Source: Clostridia bacterium
Lineage (GTDB): Bacteria > Bacillota > Clostridia > Oscillospirales > CAG-272
Direction of reading: 5' to 3'
Length of the DNA: 20,595 nt
NCBI GenBank assembly: GCA_017504335.1
Contig: JAFVRI010000131.1
Location: 1 to 20,595, forward strand
The notes beneath the pieces are model-generated. The model did no database searches, had not been told where the DNA came from, and saw nothing but the letters and a program-made list of their open reading frames with translations. Below, one piece after another: positions 1 to 8,232 of the stretch; position 1 is the stretch's first letter; every line of letters starts with the position of its first letter. Made by a program: the position numbers and the translations under genes.

Positions 1-1060
1 CCCCCATCTCGGCAAACCACTGGGACATCAATACGTCCCCGTCGGAAAGCAGAATGGCGCCCGGCTGACCGAATTTCAAGAAGGCGAAGATCTCCGCCAT
101 TTTTTCATTCCTTTGGATCGGTACGCTCGGCTCCCAAAGAAGAGCGGAATCCACTACCTTCCAGCTTTTTTCAGAGAAATCGATCACGTATCCGTAGATA
201 CCGGGTCGGTCGGTATCTCTTCTGACCGCGTGAAGCGCCAGCAGCTTCTCGCCGCCAAGGGCACATACCGAGGATGCCTGCCCCATAACACCCGTGGAAA
301 TGGGCTCGCTAAACGTCTTTCCGTTGTCCGTGGAATAGGTGTAGTGATTCTCAAGACGCTTTGTGTTCTCGTTCCAACCGATGGAAACGATCACACCGGA
401 ATCGAGCTGACACATTCTCTGCTCGTAGCAGGCAGTCAGATTATCTCCGAAATCCATGGATATAACGTCATCATTCCAGCTCTTGCCCTCGTCAAAGGAA
501 CGAAGCGCTCTGCCGCAAATTCTGCCATGCACCGTTCCCTCCCAATCGGGGAATCCGGTGATGGGCGTGATCCAAGAGCCATCCTTTAGGAGCGTAATGG
601 GCGCCGACGCTTCCACGTGAGGGCCCCAGGCGCAGTCGATCTTACGCATCTCGGAGAAGGTTCTTCCTCCGTCCTCGGACACTGACCAGAATACGAAATT
701 GTCAAGAAGTCCGCCCGTTTGGGGATTGCCGAGAGGAAGCTCGGGATCATCCCGCCCAAAAGCATAGCCAATCGCAAGGATCCTTCCGTCGGGCAAGACG
801 ATCGCCTTGGAGGATTCGGAAAGCCTTCCTTCTCTCTCTCCGTGATCGAACATCGCCATGGGATTTGAGAAGGTTTTGCCGCCGTCATCGCTGAAGCAGA
901 TATAGCTTCGTTCGTCCACGCTTTCAAATGCTTCCCCGATCACGGTCACCGCGCCGATCCGTCCCGAAGGAAGCTCAAACAGCCAAGGGAACATACTTTG
1001 ACGGCTTCGAAGCTGAGGCAGCGGATTTTCGTAAATAATATTGGATGAACAGACTTTCAT
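1..1060 (-). CDS. Sialidase-like Asp-box (BNR repeat) protein, 3' end outside window
   Basis: The minus-strand frame is open from ATG at 1060 to the window edge (353 codons), so the protein is partial. Four Asp-box motifs (S-x-D-x-G-x-T-F/W) are visible: SDDGGKTFS, SEDGGRTFS, SFDEGKSW and STDNGKTF. These mark a six-bladed beta-propeller of the sialidase/BNR superfamily. Such proteins remove terminal sialic acid or related sugars, but many clostridial members have untested substrates. There is no signal peptide (it begins MKVCSSNIIYENPLPQLRSR), so a cytoplasmic location is inferred. The start at 1060 is supported by GGGAGG seven bases upstream and by a good promoter at 1100-1128. The same frame stays open a further 99 codons upstream, which I regard as non-coding or decayed. 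It is divergent from a sugar isomerase operon, suggesting a shared catabolic role. The fold is confident; the substrate is not. Confidence 0.8.
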   Translation of the reverse strand, partial: MKVCSSNIIYENPLPQLRSRQSMFPWLFELPSGRIGAVTVIGEAFESVDERSYICFSDDGGKTFSNPMAMFDHGEREGRLSESSKAIVLPDGRILAIGYAFGRDDPELPLGNPQTGGLLDNFVFWSVSEDGGRTFSEMRKIDCAWGPHVEASAPITLLKDGSWITPITGFPDWEGTVHGRICGRALRSFDEGKSWNDDVISMDFGDNLTACYEQRMCQLDSGVIVSIGWNENTKRLENHYTYSTDNGKTFSEPISTGVMGQASSVCALGGEKLLALHAVRRDTDRPGIYGYVIDFSEKSWKVVDSALLWEPSVPIQRNEKMAEIFAFLKFGQPGAILLSDGDVLMSQWFAEMG

Positions 1061-1099
1061 ATATTTCCTCCCAATGTCGGATATATTTTGTACAATTTT

Positions 1100-1128
1100 A
1101 TTATACATAATTGGATTCGGATTGTAAA
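1100..1128 (-). promoter_or_regulatory. Promoter of the sialidase-like gene
   Basis: On the minus strand, TTTACA (1123-1128) lies 17 bases from a perfect TATAAT (1100-1105). The start codon at 1060 follows about 40 bases later. Confidence 0.65.
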
Positions 1129-1492
1129 GTGCTTGCCAAAAATGAAGTGGACAAGTTTTTCGATTTTTGTCCAGCCCAACGGCACAAAGAAAGCGACCGA
1201 ATCCGGTGGTCTCTTTGATTCTTTTTACCGATTGACGGAACAGTATCGGCACGTTGCTCATAAAGCGAACCTTCCCGGATTGATCCTCAAAGAACAGCTC
1301 TATAAAGACCTCGGCGGCGCAACCTTGAATTGCAAATCCTCTTCTCAACTCCTTTTTTCATGGATCGGTCTTTTCATCATTTTATCATACAGCAAATGTT
1401 TTTTAAGAGAATCTCGGAAATTGCAAACAGGAATTTTGGGGCGTTCAAGCTTTGTGTTTTTTATTTTTCCCAAAAGCTTTACCGATTTTTCC
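1129..1492. other. Intergenic stretch between divergent genes, possible decayed coding sequence
   Basis: No convincing gene is seen. The minus strand has a stop-free frame from 1357 down to the sialidase start and in frame with it. It contains an ATG at 1261 (beginning MSNVPILFRQSVKRIKETTG) but no proper ribosome site. A 7-base inverted repeat (TGGACAA/TTGTCCA, near 1148-1173) and two AAGCTT palindromes (1447-1452 and 1474-1479) are also present. The stretch could hold regulator sites or a gene remnant. Confidence 0.35.
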
Positions 1493-1520
1493 TTGTCTTT
1501 TTTATAAAGAATGTTATAAT
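1493..1520 (+). promoter_or_regulatory. Promoter of the isomerase operon
   Basis: TTGTCT (1493-1498) lies 16 bases from TATAAT (1515-1520), with an extended -10 TG at 1512-1513. AAGGAG at 1537-1542 sits nine bases before the ATG at 1552. Confidence 0.7.
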
Positions 1521-1551
1521 ATACATATAAAACAAGAAGGAGCATATAAAA

Positions 1552-2379
1552 ATGAAACACAGCATCGGCGTTCAAATCGTCTATACGAGAGACATGGATC
1601 TTGAAGCGGAGATCCGCAAGGCCATGGATATGGAGCTGGAATCCTGTCAGCTCTGCATCTGGGACGAGAAAATTTATACGGATGAATACGTGAATCGGGT
1701 AAATGAGGCGGTTGCGCGCACCGGCTTTCGGATCAGCTCGGTCTGGGCGGGCTGGGACGGTCCCTGCGAGTGGAATTTCACCTACGGTCCCGTCACCATA
1801 GGATTGGTTCCCGCGGCATATCGGGAATCCAGACTCCGCTCCCTGAAGAAGGCGGCGGACTTTGCTCTTGCCATCGGTGTGGATCGGATCGTGACTCACG
1901 TTGGCTTCATCCCCGAGGATCCCAATCATCCCGATTTTATGGGAACGGTAGGCGCTCTTCGGAATCTTTGTAAATATCTGAAGCCGAGAAATCAGTATTT
2001 TCTCTTCGAGACGGGTCAGGAAACACCCCTTGCCCTGCTTCGCACCATCGAAACCATCGGCTACGACAATCTGGGCATCAATTATGATACCGCCAATCTG
2101 GTTCTTTACGGAAAGGCAAACAGCGTAGATGCCGTGGAAATGTTGGGAAAATACATCATGGAGACCCACATCAAGGACGGCTTTTATCCCACCGATACCC
2201 TGCATCACGGAAAGCAGGCGACAGTCGGCGAGGGGCAGGCTCAGGTCGAGGAAGTCGTCAAACGATTAGATACGCTCGGTTATACGGGCACCTACACCAT
2301 TGAGCGGGAAATTTCGGGCGAGCAGCAGATCCGAGATATTCTCGCGACCAGAGATCTGCTCCGTATCTGGATGGATTAA
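1552..2379 (+). CDS. Sugar phosphate isomerase/epimerase family protein (xylose isomerase-like TIM barrel)
   Basis: This 275-residue protein has the usual length of the AP-endonuclease-2/xylose-isomerase-like TIM-barrel family. Metal-ligand positions appear in the usual order: E153 (FETGQETP), D179 (NYDTANL), H206 (ETHIKDGF) and E251 (TIEREI). H136-region THVGFIPE also fits the barrel. Relatives isomerise or epimerise keto-sugars or inositol derivatives using a divalent metal; the exact substrate cannot be read here. There is no signal peptide, so it is cytoplasmic. The start is fixed by AAGGAG and by the promoter at 1493-1520. The next gene, of the same superfamily, begins three bases after the stop, so the two are co-transcribed and may perform successive steps or form a pair. 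Confidence 0.88.
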   Translation: MKHSIGVQIVYTRDMDLEAEIRKAMDMELESCQLCIWDEKIYTDEYVNRVNEAVARTGFRISSVWAGWDGPCEWNFTYGPVTIGLVPAAYRESRLRSLKKAADFALAIGVDRIVTHVGFIPEDPNHPDFMGTVGALRNLCKYLKPRNQYFLFETGQETPLALLRTIETIGYDNLGINYDTANLVLYGKANSVDAVEMLGKYIMETHIKDGFYPTDTLHHGKQATVGEGQAQVEEVVKRLDTLGYTGTYTIEREISGEQQIRDILATRDLLRIWMD

Positions 2380-2382
2380 CGT

Positions 2383-3216
2383 ATGATTTTTACGAATTAT
2401 ACCCAATTTTACCGTGATCGGGACGAGAGAGGCATGGAATACGCCGCCGCTCACACCAAAGCCTTGGGCTTTGACGGGGTGGAGTATTACGGCAGAGCTC
2501 AATCCGAGCTTTGGCGGGATGCCAAAAACGACCGTCAAATTTTGGACCACGAAGGGCTGACGGTTTCTTGCTATTCCGTCGGCGTTCGGCTCTATACCGA
2601 CGATCGGAAAACGGTAGAGGAGCAGATGGCGCGACACATAGAAGCGGCTGCGATCTTAGGTTCGCCCTATCTCCATCATACCCTCTATCCCACCTATTCC
2701 AAGGAAAGCTTACACACCGACAGCTACCGCCGTGTGCTTGATGCGATCGTCGATCTTGCCGAACGGATCGCCAACCGCTGCGGCAAATACGGCGTCACCT
2801 GTCTTTACGAGCCTCAGGGGATCTACTTCAACGGTGTTGAGGGGCTTGCGCAGATCTACGGCGAGCTGAAGACACGAGGCTGTCCCGTGGGAATTTGCGG
2901 AGATTTCGGCAATTCCTTCTTTGTAGACGTAGATCCCCGAGCCGTCTTTGAGCGATTTGCCTCCGACATTCGCCACGTGCACGTAAAGGATTACCTGCTT
3001 ACCGATGCAATCCTTCCCGACAGGAAAGCCTATGAGAGCATGTCCGGCAAGCGAATCTACGAAGTCGCCCTCGGTGAAGGTTCTGTGGATTTTGCCCACG
3101 GCTTCCGTACCCTTCGGACCGTTGGCTACAACGGGGCGGTCAGCTTTGAGTTTGACGGAAGCGACGAAGAACTTCGCCGTTCCATTGCGTGGCTCAAAAA
3201 CCTCATAGTATTATAA
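2383..3216 (+). CDS. Second sugar phosphate isomerase/epimerase family protein
   Basis: This 277-residue TIM-barrel protein belongs to the same superfamily as the gene upstream but is clearly divergent from it. Metal-site motifs are LYEPQGIYF (Glu), CGDFGNSFF (Asp), HVHVKDYLL (His) and VSFEFDGSDEE (Glu). It starts three bases after the upstream stop and shows no strong ribosome site (only GGATGGA within the previous gene), so translation is probably coupled. Its role is inferred to be sugar or sugar-acid isomerisation in the cytoplasm, together with its partner. The substrate is unknown. Confidence 0.87.
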   Translation: MIFTNYTQFYRDRDERGMEYAAAHTKALGFDGVEYYGRAQSELWRDAKNDRQILDHEGLTVSCYSVGVRLYTDDRKTVEEQMARHIEAAAILGSPYLHHTLYPTYSKESLHTDSYRRVLDAIVDLAERIANRCGKYGVTCLYEPQGIYFNGVEGLAQIYGELKTRGCPVGICGDFGNSFFVDVDPRAVFERFASDIRHVHVKDYLLTDAILPDRKAYESMSGKRIYEVALGEGSVDFAHGFRTLRTVGYNGAVSFEFDGSDEELRRSIAWLKNLIVL

Positions 3217-3230
3217 ATGAAATAAAAAAA

Positions 3231-3283
3231 GCATAAACCCTGCTTTGATCAATCTTATGTTGTTTCCAAAGCACTCCTTATGC
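3231..3283. other. Two-step inverted repeat after the isomerase operon
   Basis: GCATAA (3231-3236) pairs with TTATGC (3278-3283). Inside it, TGCTTTG (3241-3247) pairs with CAAAGCA (3267-3273). A matching 4 x 4 internal loop (ACCC/CTCC) separates the stems and the loop is 19 bases. No U-run follows on the plus strand, so this is at best an atypical terminator. It could instead be a structured RNA or a small mobile repeat. Confidence 0.4.
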
Positions 3284-3313
3284 ATAATATAGGAATTATA
3301 CCTCCAAAATCTC

Positions 3314-3342
3314 TTGACATGAAGGAGGGTTTCTTGTATAAT
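3314..3342 (+). promoter_or_regulatory. Consensus promoter of the LRR lipoprotein gene
   Basis: A perfect TTGACA (3314-3319), a 17-base spacer and a perfect TATAAT (3337-3342) lie about 50 bases upstream of the start codon. This implies strong, largely constitutive expression. Confidence 0.85.
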
Positions 3343-3394
3343 TACAGGTGGAGTAGTTTCTATTCCGTACAATTTGATAAGAAAGGAAACCATG

Positions 3395-4585
3395 ATGAAA
3401 AAGACATTTGCAATTCTTGTAGCAGCGATCCTTCTTGTGTGTATGCTCGGGCTTCTTGCCTCCTGCGACAGCACGGAGGAAAACGACGGCTCCGTCGAAG
3501 AAGAAACCTCCTCCCCATTTTATTTTATGGCCCATGACGATGGAAAAAACTGCACCGTACACGTGCAGCTGGATCAGATCACGGGCACGAGCATCGAATT
3601 TCCCGCCAAATCCCCCGAGGGTCTGACCGTTTCACGATTTGCGATTAACGGTGATAGTGATTCCATTACGAGCATTACCTTCCCCGAGGGAATAACCAAA
3701 ATCTCCGACTCGTTTTCCAGATGCACCGCACTGGAAACGGTGAAGCTCCCCTCTACGCTGGTAGAAATCGACTCTAATGTCTTTAAAGGCTGTACCGCCC
3801 TCAAGAGCATTTCCTTGCCGAGCTCCTTGGAAAAAATCGGTGGCGGCGCCTTCGCGGGCACGGGACTTACCACCGTCAAGCTGCCCGATTCCGTTACCGC
3901 GTTTTCCGGTGCATTTGATGATTGCGCATCTCTGACCTCCATCCATATTTCCAAAAACGCGACAAAATACTTGTCCTCTTTCGATTTGAAAAATTGTCCG
4001 GCGATCTCCACCATTACCGTAAGCGAGGATAATCCCGTTTATCATGCCGTCAATAACTGTCTGATCCATACCGAAAGCAAGGAGCTGAGGATGGCTTGCA
4101 AGACCAGCCAAATTCCCGACGACGGAAGCGTAACCGTCATTGGAAGCGGAGCATTTTCGGGACTGCCAATGACAACCATAACCATTCCCGAGGGCATTAC
4201 GGCTCTTAAATCCAGCGCATTTTCGGATTGCACGAATTTGAAAACCATATCGCTTCCCTCCACGCTCACGACCATCGATAATGGCGCTTTTTACGGTTGT
4301 ACCTCTTTGAATAACGTAACGATCCCCGAGGGTGTTACCAAAATCGTATCCAACGCTTTTACGAACTGCACAGCTTTGACAAAGATCACCATCCCTGCCA
4401 GCGTCAGAGAGATTGGAGTCGGTCCGAACGGTACCGGTGGTTACGATATTTTCAAGGGCTGCACCGCTTTGCAAACGGTGACCTACAAGGGAACCGTGTC
4501 CTCCTGGAGATTTGCCTGCAGATACGACAATGCAACGACAACCTACAAGGTTTCCTGCCTGGACGGAACCGTTACCTTTAACTGA
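3395..4585 (+). CDS. BspA-type leucine-rich repeat (LRR_5) lipoprotein
   Basis: The protein is 396 residues from this start. An N-terminal lipoprotein signal reads MKKTF, a hydrophobic run, then LLASC with the lipidated Cys at 24. A short acidic linker (STEENDGSVEEE) follows. From about residue 70 to the end there are ~23-residue repeats of the type 'ITIPEGIT.I...AF..CT.L', i.e. BspA/LRR_5 repeats. The C-terminal module VTYKGTVSSWRF...CLDGTVTFN is common in this family. It is anchored outside the membrane and probably binds proteins or glycans; no enzymatic residues are seen. Two adjacent ATGs exist (3392 and 3395). AAAGGA at 3382-3387 is better spaced for 3395; an upstream TTG at 3374 is unlikely. 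It has its own promoter and is not part of the isomerase operon. Confidence 0.9.
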   Translation: MKKTFAILVAAILLVCMLGLLASCDSTEENDGSVEEETSSPFYFMAHDDGKNCTVHVQLDQITGTSIEFPAKSPEGLTVSRFAINGDSDSITSITFPEGITKISDSFSRCTALETVKLPSTLVEIDSNVFKGCTALKSISLPSSLEKIGGGAFAGTGLTTVKLPDSVTAFSGAFDDCASLTSIHISKNATKYLSSFDLKNCPAISTITVSEDNPVYHAVNNCLIHTESKELRMACKTSQIPDDGSVTVIGSGAFSGLPMTTITIPEGITALKSSAFSDCTNLKTISLPSTLTTIDNGAFYGCTSLNNVTIPEGVTKIVSNAFTNCTALTKITIPASVREIGVGPNGTGGYDIFKGCTALQTVTYKGTVSSWRFACRYDNATTTYKVSCLDGTVTFN

Positions 4586-4642
4586 TCCACTCCATAAAAA
4601 CCGTATTCCCTCCAAAATACGGAAAAGAACATTCTCTGTAAG

Positions 4643-4679
4643 CAAAAGAAGAGCGACCCGTCGGGTCGCTCTTCTTTTG
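4643..4679. terminator. Bidirectional intrinsic terminator (hairpin copy 1)
   Basis: A 17-bp perfect stem (CAAAAGAAGAGCGACCC and its complement) closes on the loop GTC. The A-rich/T-rich outer arms give U-rich tails in both directions. It lies between the convergent LRR and GH20-like genes. Its core recurs at 8037-8077 and 12247-12279. Confidence 0.88.
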
Positions 4680-4705
4680 TGTTTATTGACTTTGAAGGAT
4701 CTTCT

Positions 4706-5668
4706 TCATTCAGGCATTCCGAAGATATCTTTTCTTGCGTGATAAAAGGTATATGCGGCATTCAGGTGGGCATAATACTTTTTCTCAATGGTCAACATCC
4801 AAGGAGCCATCATAAAGCCTGCCAACGACTCCTCTCTGTTGTGCTTTTGACAGAACAGCATCAGATCCTTGGCATTTAAGTGCCAGCTCCAGGTCGAGCA
4901 GGTGGGGATGATTTCGTAGCCCATGGAATCCAACATCAGCATATCACGGACGTTCTCACTCTGCTTTTCCAAGGGATATCCGTCACGGATCATACCATAC
5001 ACCCAAGGCGATACCATGACCTCCTTGGGGATCCGCTCGCCAAAGAGCTCCGCGCCGCCATAGCTGTGGAAATCCGCCCAGATCCAGGGGCGTACACCGT
5101 GGGAGAGACAAATATCAAACAAGAACAGAGCATCCTCGGTCTTTTTCTGAGGAGTCCTGACTACCGCAATGTAGTTGGTTGCCTGCGCTTCATATTCTTC
5201 CTCCTCCAGTCCCAGATGGAAGAAGGGGGGCGTATCAAAAAGCTCGATGGTCTCTTCTATGATATCACGGCAAAATGCATTGTATTTCTCGGTTCCCACC
5301 ATATATGCATATTCGCCCATCCATGCGTTATGTCCGCAGGAAAAATTGAATTTTGGAATCGGCATAAGACCCAAGCCTCTCAAGCGAGCAAGCTCTGCCC
5401 GCATTTGCTCCTTGCTCCATGCGCCCGGGATCGCGATCTCTGGATGAGAATCCAAACGAATTCCCTCTCCGATATCGATCACCAGCGTATTGATGCCGCA
5501 GGTTGGCAAGAATTCGGTCACCCGATCCCACACATCCTTCTGACAGAACATCCGATCCTTATACGTAAAATCCTCCTCATGGCGAATTCCCGTAGAAACT
5601 TTTTCCTTTTTCGTCCACATATTGGATCCCAAATGAATCAGGTATGCCCAAATTTTTGATGTCTGCAT
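4706..5668 (-). CDS. GH20-like TIM-barrel glycosidase family protein
   Basis: This 320-residue protein begins MQTSKIWAYLIHLGSNMW and has no signal peptide. The layout resembles the catalytic barrel of beta-N-acetylhexosaminidases and their distant relatives. An early strand reads INTLVIDIGEGIRLDSHPEI, then comes LMPIPKFNFSCGHNAWM, then H151-L-G-L-E-E-E-E158, which sits where GH20 has H-x-G-x-D-E. A late strand, RPWIWADFHSY, follows. The classic GH20 Asp-Glu pair is replaced by a Glu cluster, so activity is uncertain. The start is fixed by AAAGGAGG six bases upstream. It follows the GH10 gene by 25 bases and is almost surely co-transcribed with it. Function is inferred from fold similarity and context only. 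Confidence 0.7.
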   Translation of the reverse strand: MQTSKIWAYLIHLGSNMWTKKEKVSTGIRHEEDFTYKDRMFCQKDVWDRVTEFLPTCGINTLVIDIGEGIRLDSHPEIAIPGAWSKEQMRAELARLRGLGLMPIPKFNFSCGHNAWMGEYAYMVGTEKYNAFCRDIIEETIELFDTPPFFHLGLEEEEYEAQATNYIAVVRTPQKKTEDALFLFDICLSHGVRPWIWADFHSYGGAELFGERIPKEVMVSPWVYGMIRDGYPLEKQSENVRDMLMLDSMGYEIIPTCSTWSWHLNAKDLMLFCQKHNREESLAGFMMAPWMLTIEKKYYAHLNAAYTFYHARKDIFGMPE

Positions 5669-5693
5669 AGTAGTCCTCCTTTTTCCTTATCGT

Positions 5694-7043
5694 TTACAAA
5701 ACAATATCCTTTGCGCGAAAATCACACAAGCGGTTATCATAACCGGTGTTATCACGGCGAAGGGAAAGCTCGGTAACCGACTTTTTTCCCTGATGCTCTA
5801 CTTCGATCTCATAATCTCCATAAAATCCGCTGAACCGCAATTGCCCCGTCACGGTCTTCTCAAAACTTGTATTCCACTCCTTGTTGATCAAGCGATCAAT
5901 CGCTTCATATACGGGCTTTTTACTGCAATCGTAGCGCAAAAGCCCGGAATGATACACGTTCTCGCTTTGGTACGCTGTATTGTCACAAAAATTCCACCAA
6001 ACGATCGCCTCGCAAGATCTGCTTGAAAACCAAAGCTTAAAAAGACGCTCCGTCAATTCCGCCTGTAATTCCTCGTCATGGCTTTCGTTGGAATAGGAAG
6101 GGATGGAAACCTCGGAAATATGAATCGGAAGCTTAAAGTCCCCATATCGCTCAAGAACGTCGATGATTCTTAAAGGATTGCATACCTTTGCCAATTTGAT
6201 ATCTGCTGTTTCTTTTGGCGCGTTCGCGTGATACTGCATTCCAAGTCCGTCAATTTTTACACCGTCCCGCAACATTTTTTCAATCATAAGATAATAAAAG
6301 CTGCGGAATCCCTTATAATGCGTGCCAAAGGTTTCAAACATCCCTTCATTCCAATACAGATTGGCATTGGGGAAATAGCGTCTACAGGTATCAAACGCCC
6401 ATTTTTCATGATCCGGCTCGTCTGTAATTTGTAGGTTTCTCTCTCCGTTTCCTACGTATGCGTTTTTATAAACTGTGATCATTTCGTTGATGACGTCAAA
6501 ATCAAAAATACGGTCTTCGTATTTTTTCGCGATCTCTCCGATTCGTTTCGTGATCTGTCTTTTCAGCACCTCATTGTCATCCGAGATCCATTGCGGCTGA
6601 AACGAATTATATACAAGACAATGTCCCTTGGCACGAATCTTGTTTTCCTCGCAAAACTGTATGATCGTATCGATCGGAGGACGACGGGATACAAACCGTG
6701 AATCGCTTTCAAATCTTGGCTTTCCCTGCTCCGGCTCAAGCGTGTCCCAATAAAACGGAACAACGGCATAATTAAAGAGATTCTTAAAATGCTCTCTGTA
6801 AAGTCTGCGTCGTTCCTCGTCCTCAAATTGATCCAGGTAAAAGGTATTGCATCCAAACCGAAAGGCATGCTTTTTCTGCTTCACCCTCACGTGAACATCG
6901 GAAAGAGCTTCGCCATCCGTACTCTTAAAATTGATAACGAACTGCCCTTTTCGGTTTTCCTCGATATCCCGAGCAATTTTCCCACTCAAATAGGAATCAA
7001 ACCGATCGAAATTGTTTATGATTGTTTCTATTCTGTTTGTCAT
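5694..7043 (-). CDS. GH10 endo-1,4-beta-xylanase-like enzyme, intracellular
   Basis: The protein is 449 residues. Residues ~33-70 form a small beta segment (FKSTDGEALSDVHVRVKQKK) seen before many GH10 barrels. The GH10 barrel follows, with the acid/base Glu at E187 (DFDVINEM) and the nucleophile at E311 (PIHISEVSIP). Other family marks are KGHCLVYNS and EAIVWWNFCDN. After ~390 there is a short beta tail. GH10 enzymes cleave xylan or xylo-oligosaccharides with retention. There is no signal peptide, so it probably trims imported xylo-oligosaccharides. GGAGGTGG lies six bases before the ATG. The promoter region is shared with the divergent AraC gene, which is its likely regulator. It is first in an operon with the GH20-like gene. 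Confidence 0.9.
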   Translation of the reverse strand: MTNRIETIINNFDRFDSYLSGKIARDIEENRKGQFVINFKSTDGEALSDVHVRVKQKKHAFRFGCNTFYLDQFEDEERRRLYREHFKNLFNYAVVPFYWDTLEPEQGKPRFESDSRFVSRRPPIDTIIQFCEENKIRAKGHCLVYNSFQPQWISDDNEVLKRQITKRIGEIAKKYEDRIFDFDVINEMITVYKNAYVGNGERNLQITDEPDHEKWAFDTCRRYFPNANLYWNEGMFETFGTHYKGFRSFYYLMIEKMLRDGVKIDGLGMQYHANAPKETADIKLAKVCNPLRIIDVLERYGDFKLPIHISEVSIPSYSNESHDEELQAELTERLFKLWFSSRSCEAIVWWNFCDNTAYQSENVYHSGLLRYDCSKKPVYEAIDRLINKEWNTSFEKTVTGQLRFSGFYGDYEIEVEHQGKKSVTELSLRRDNTGYDNRLCDFRAKDIVL

Positions 7044-7065
7044 ATTGCCACCTCCGTTTTATCCC

Positions 7066-7071
7066 ATTATA
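7066..7071 (-). promoter_or_regulatory. Extended -10 promoter of the GH10 operon
   Basis: The minus strand reads TGGTATAAT, a perfect -10 with an extended TG, 23 bases before the start codon. No good -35 is seen at 17 bases, so expression may need an activator such as the divergent AraC protein. Confidence 0.6.
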
Positions 7072-7137
7072 CCATAAAGAATTCAAAATTTCTTTTCATT
7101 TTCTATGCAATAACTTTAAATTTCTACATTTTTTGGA

Positions 7138-7166
7138 TTGAAATACGATTTCTTTTATGATATAAT
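7138..7166 (+). promoter_or_regulatory. Promoter of the AraC-family regulator
   Basis: TTGAAA (7138-7143), 17 bases, then TATAAT (7161-7166), with an extended -10 TG at 7158-7159. It is back-to-back with the GH10 promoter. Confidence 0.7.
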
Positions 7167-7203
7167 ACGATTACCGTTTCCACGATGATCGCATGAGGTG
7201 AGT

Positions 7204-8007
7204 ATGAAAACAAGAAACGTATGGAACAATGAAATTTCGATCCACCATATCATAGGCAACGTCCCTGCCACTTTTTGGAACGAATCCTATCATTCCCATG
7301 ACCATGCCGAGGTCTTCATTCATATCAAAGGAAAGATGGATCTCTTTATTGAAAGCAACGTGTATCATCACAACGCAAACGAGATCCGAGTATATGCCCC
7401 CGGAGAGCTCCACTTTGGGAAATGGGATCACGATCAGGATATGGAATGGTATCAAATTTCTCTCTCCCCCGCATTTCTGCAAACTCATCCGGCGCTTGCG
7501 GACAGAATCGCCAACCGAAGACGGGGAGACGGAAACCTTTTTATTTCCAAGAAACAAGAAATTATGATTTCCCTGGCAGAAGAAATCTTCAGGACTGAAG
7601 AATCTCCGTTAAATGAACACTATCTTTATGCGAACGTAATAAAAATACTTTGTATCCTGAATGAACCCGAAAACAACATTGAGGTTCAAATGGGAAAAAA
7701 CGAGTGTCTTCAGGAAATTATGGAGGTCATCCATCAAAATTTGACCCAGATCAAGACCGTCCAAGATATGACCGAGCTTACTCATTTTTCCGCATCCTAT
7801 ATCCATCAACTGTTCAAAAAGCATCTGAACCTGACTCCGCACAAATATCTGACGATGAAAAAAATGGCGCTTGCCAAGGAGCTTCTGACAAACGGAGCAA
7901 GTATTTCCGAGGCTTGCTTTCGTTCGGGCTTTGATGACTACGCGAATTTTATTACAAGCTTCAAAAAGCACTTTGGTGTAACCCCGAAAAAACACAAAAA
8001 AATATAG
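7204..8007 (+). CDS. AraC-family transcriptional regulator
   Basis: The protein is 267 residues from ATG 7204; an in-frame GTG at 7198 overlaps the GAGGTGA ribosome site and is less likely. The N-terminal ~110 residues resemble the cupin sugar-sensing domain (HSHDHAEVFIHIKG, VYAPGELHFGKW). The C-terminal ~95 residues hold two helix-turn-helix motifs of the AraC type (MTELTHFSASYIHQLFKKHL, then EACFRSGFDDYANFITSFKK, ending FGVTPKKHKK). Such proteins bind a sugar or glycoside and activate adjacent catabolic genes. Being divergent from the GH10 gene, with a ~160-base shared promoter region, suggests it controls GH10 and the GH20-like gene. The inducer is unknown. Confidence 0.92.
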   Translation: MKTRNVWNNEISIHHIIGNVPATFWNESYHSHDHAEVFIHIKGKMDLFIESNVYHHNANEIRVYAPGELHFGKWDHDQDMEWYQISLSPAFLQTHPALADRIANRRRGDGNLFISKKQEIMISLAEEIFRTEESPLNEHYLYANVIKILCILNEPENNIEVQMGKNECLQEIMEVIHQNLTQIKTVQDMTELTHFSASYIHQLFKKHLNLTPHKYLTMKKMALAKELLTNGASISEACFRSGFDDYANFITSFKKHFGVTPKKHKKI

Positions 8008-8036
8008 GGGAACACAGGTTTTCCAATTTCAAAAAG

Positions 8037-8077
8037 CACAAAAGAAGAGCGACCTTGGCGGTCGCTCTTCTTTTGTG
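8037..8077. terminator. Bidirectional intrinsic terminator (hairpin copy 2)
   Basis: An 18-bp perfect stem (CACAAAAGAAGAGCGACC, 8037-8054, with 8060-8077) closes on the loop TTGGC. The outer arms give U-rich tails both ways. It lies just after the AraC gene and faces the AraC remnant on the other strand. Confidence 0.88.
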
Positions 8078-8117
8078 TTTAAGCCTTGATCTTATTATGT
8101 TTTAGGAATTAGCCGAA
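8037..8117. repeat. Dispersed repeat: hairpin plus conserved flank (copy 2)
   Basis: Beyond the hairpin, the right flank (TTTAAGCCTTGAT, TATGTTT, then ATTAGCCGAAGA) matches the flank of the hairpin at 12247-12279. The two copies therefore share about 80 bases, more than terminator function needs. Copy 1 at 4643 shares only the hairpin. Confidence 0.6.
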
Positions 8118-8232
8118 GAACGCCCCCGCAAGCCCTTGTTGAAGGCTCAAACCGTGACGTACTTCATCGTGAGGCTTTATATGGATTTTGAACCTTTCGT
8201 ATTTTCCATTCGATTTCCAATTATTGAGCAAG

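Noticed and set aside
113..589. 158-codon open frame on the plus strand
   Set aside because: It is antisense to the sialidase-like frame with its four Asp boxes and has no recognisable features.
3632..4645. 337-codon open frame on the minus strand
   Set aside because: It is antisense to the LRR lipoprotein; its apparent periodicity reflects the LRR repeats on the other strand.
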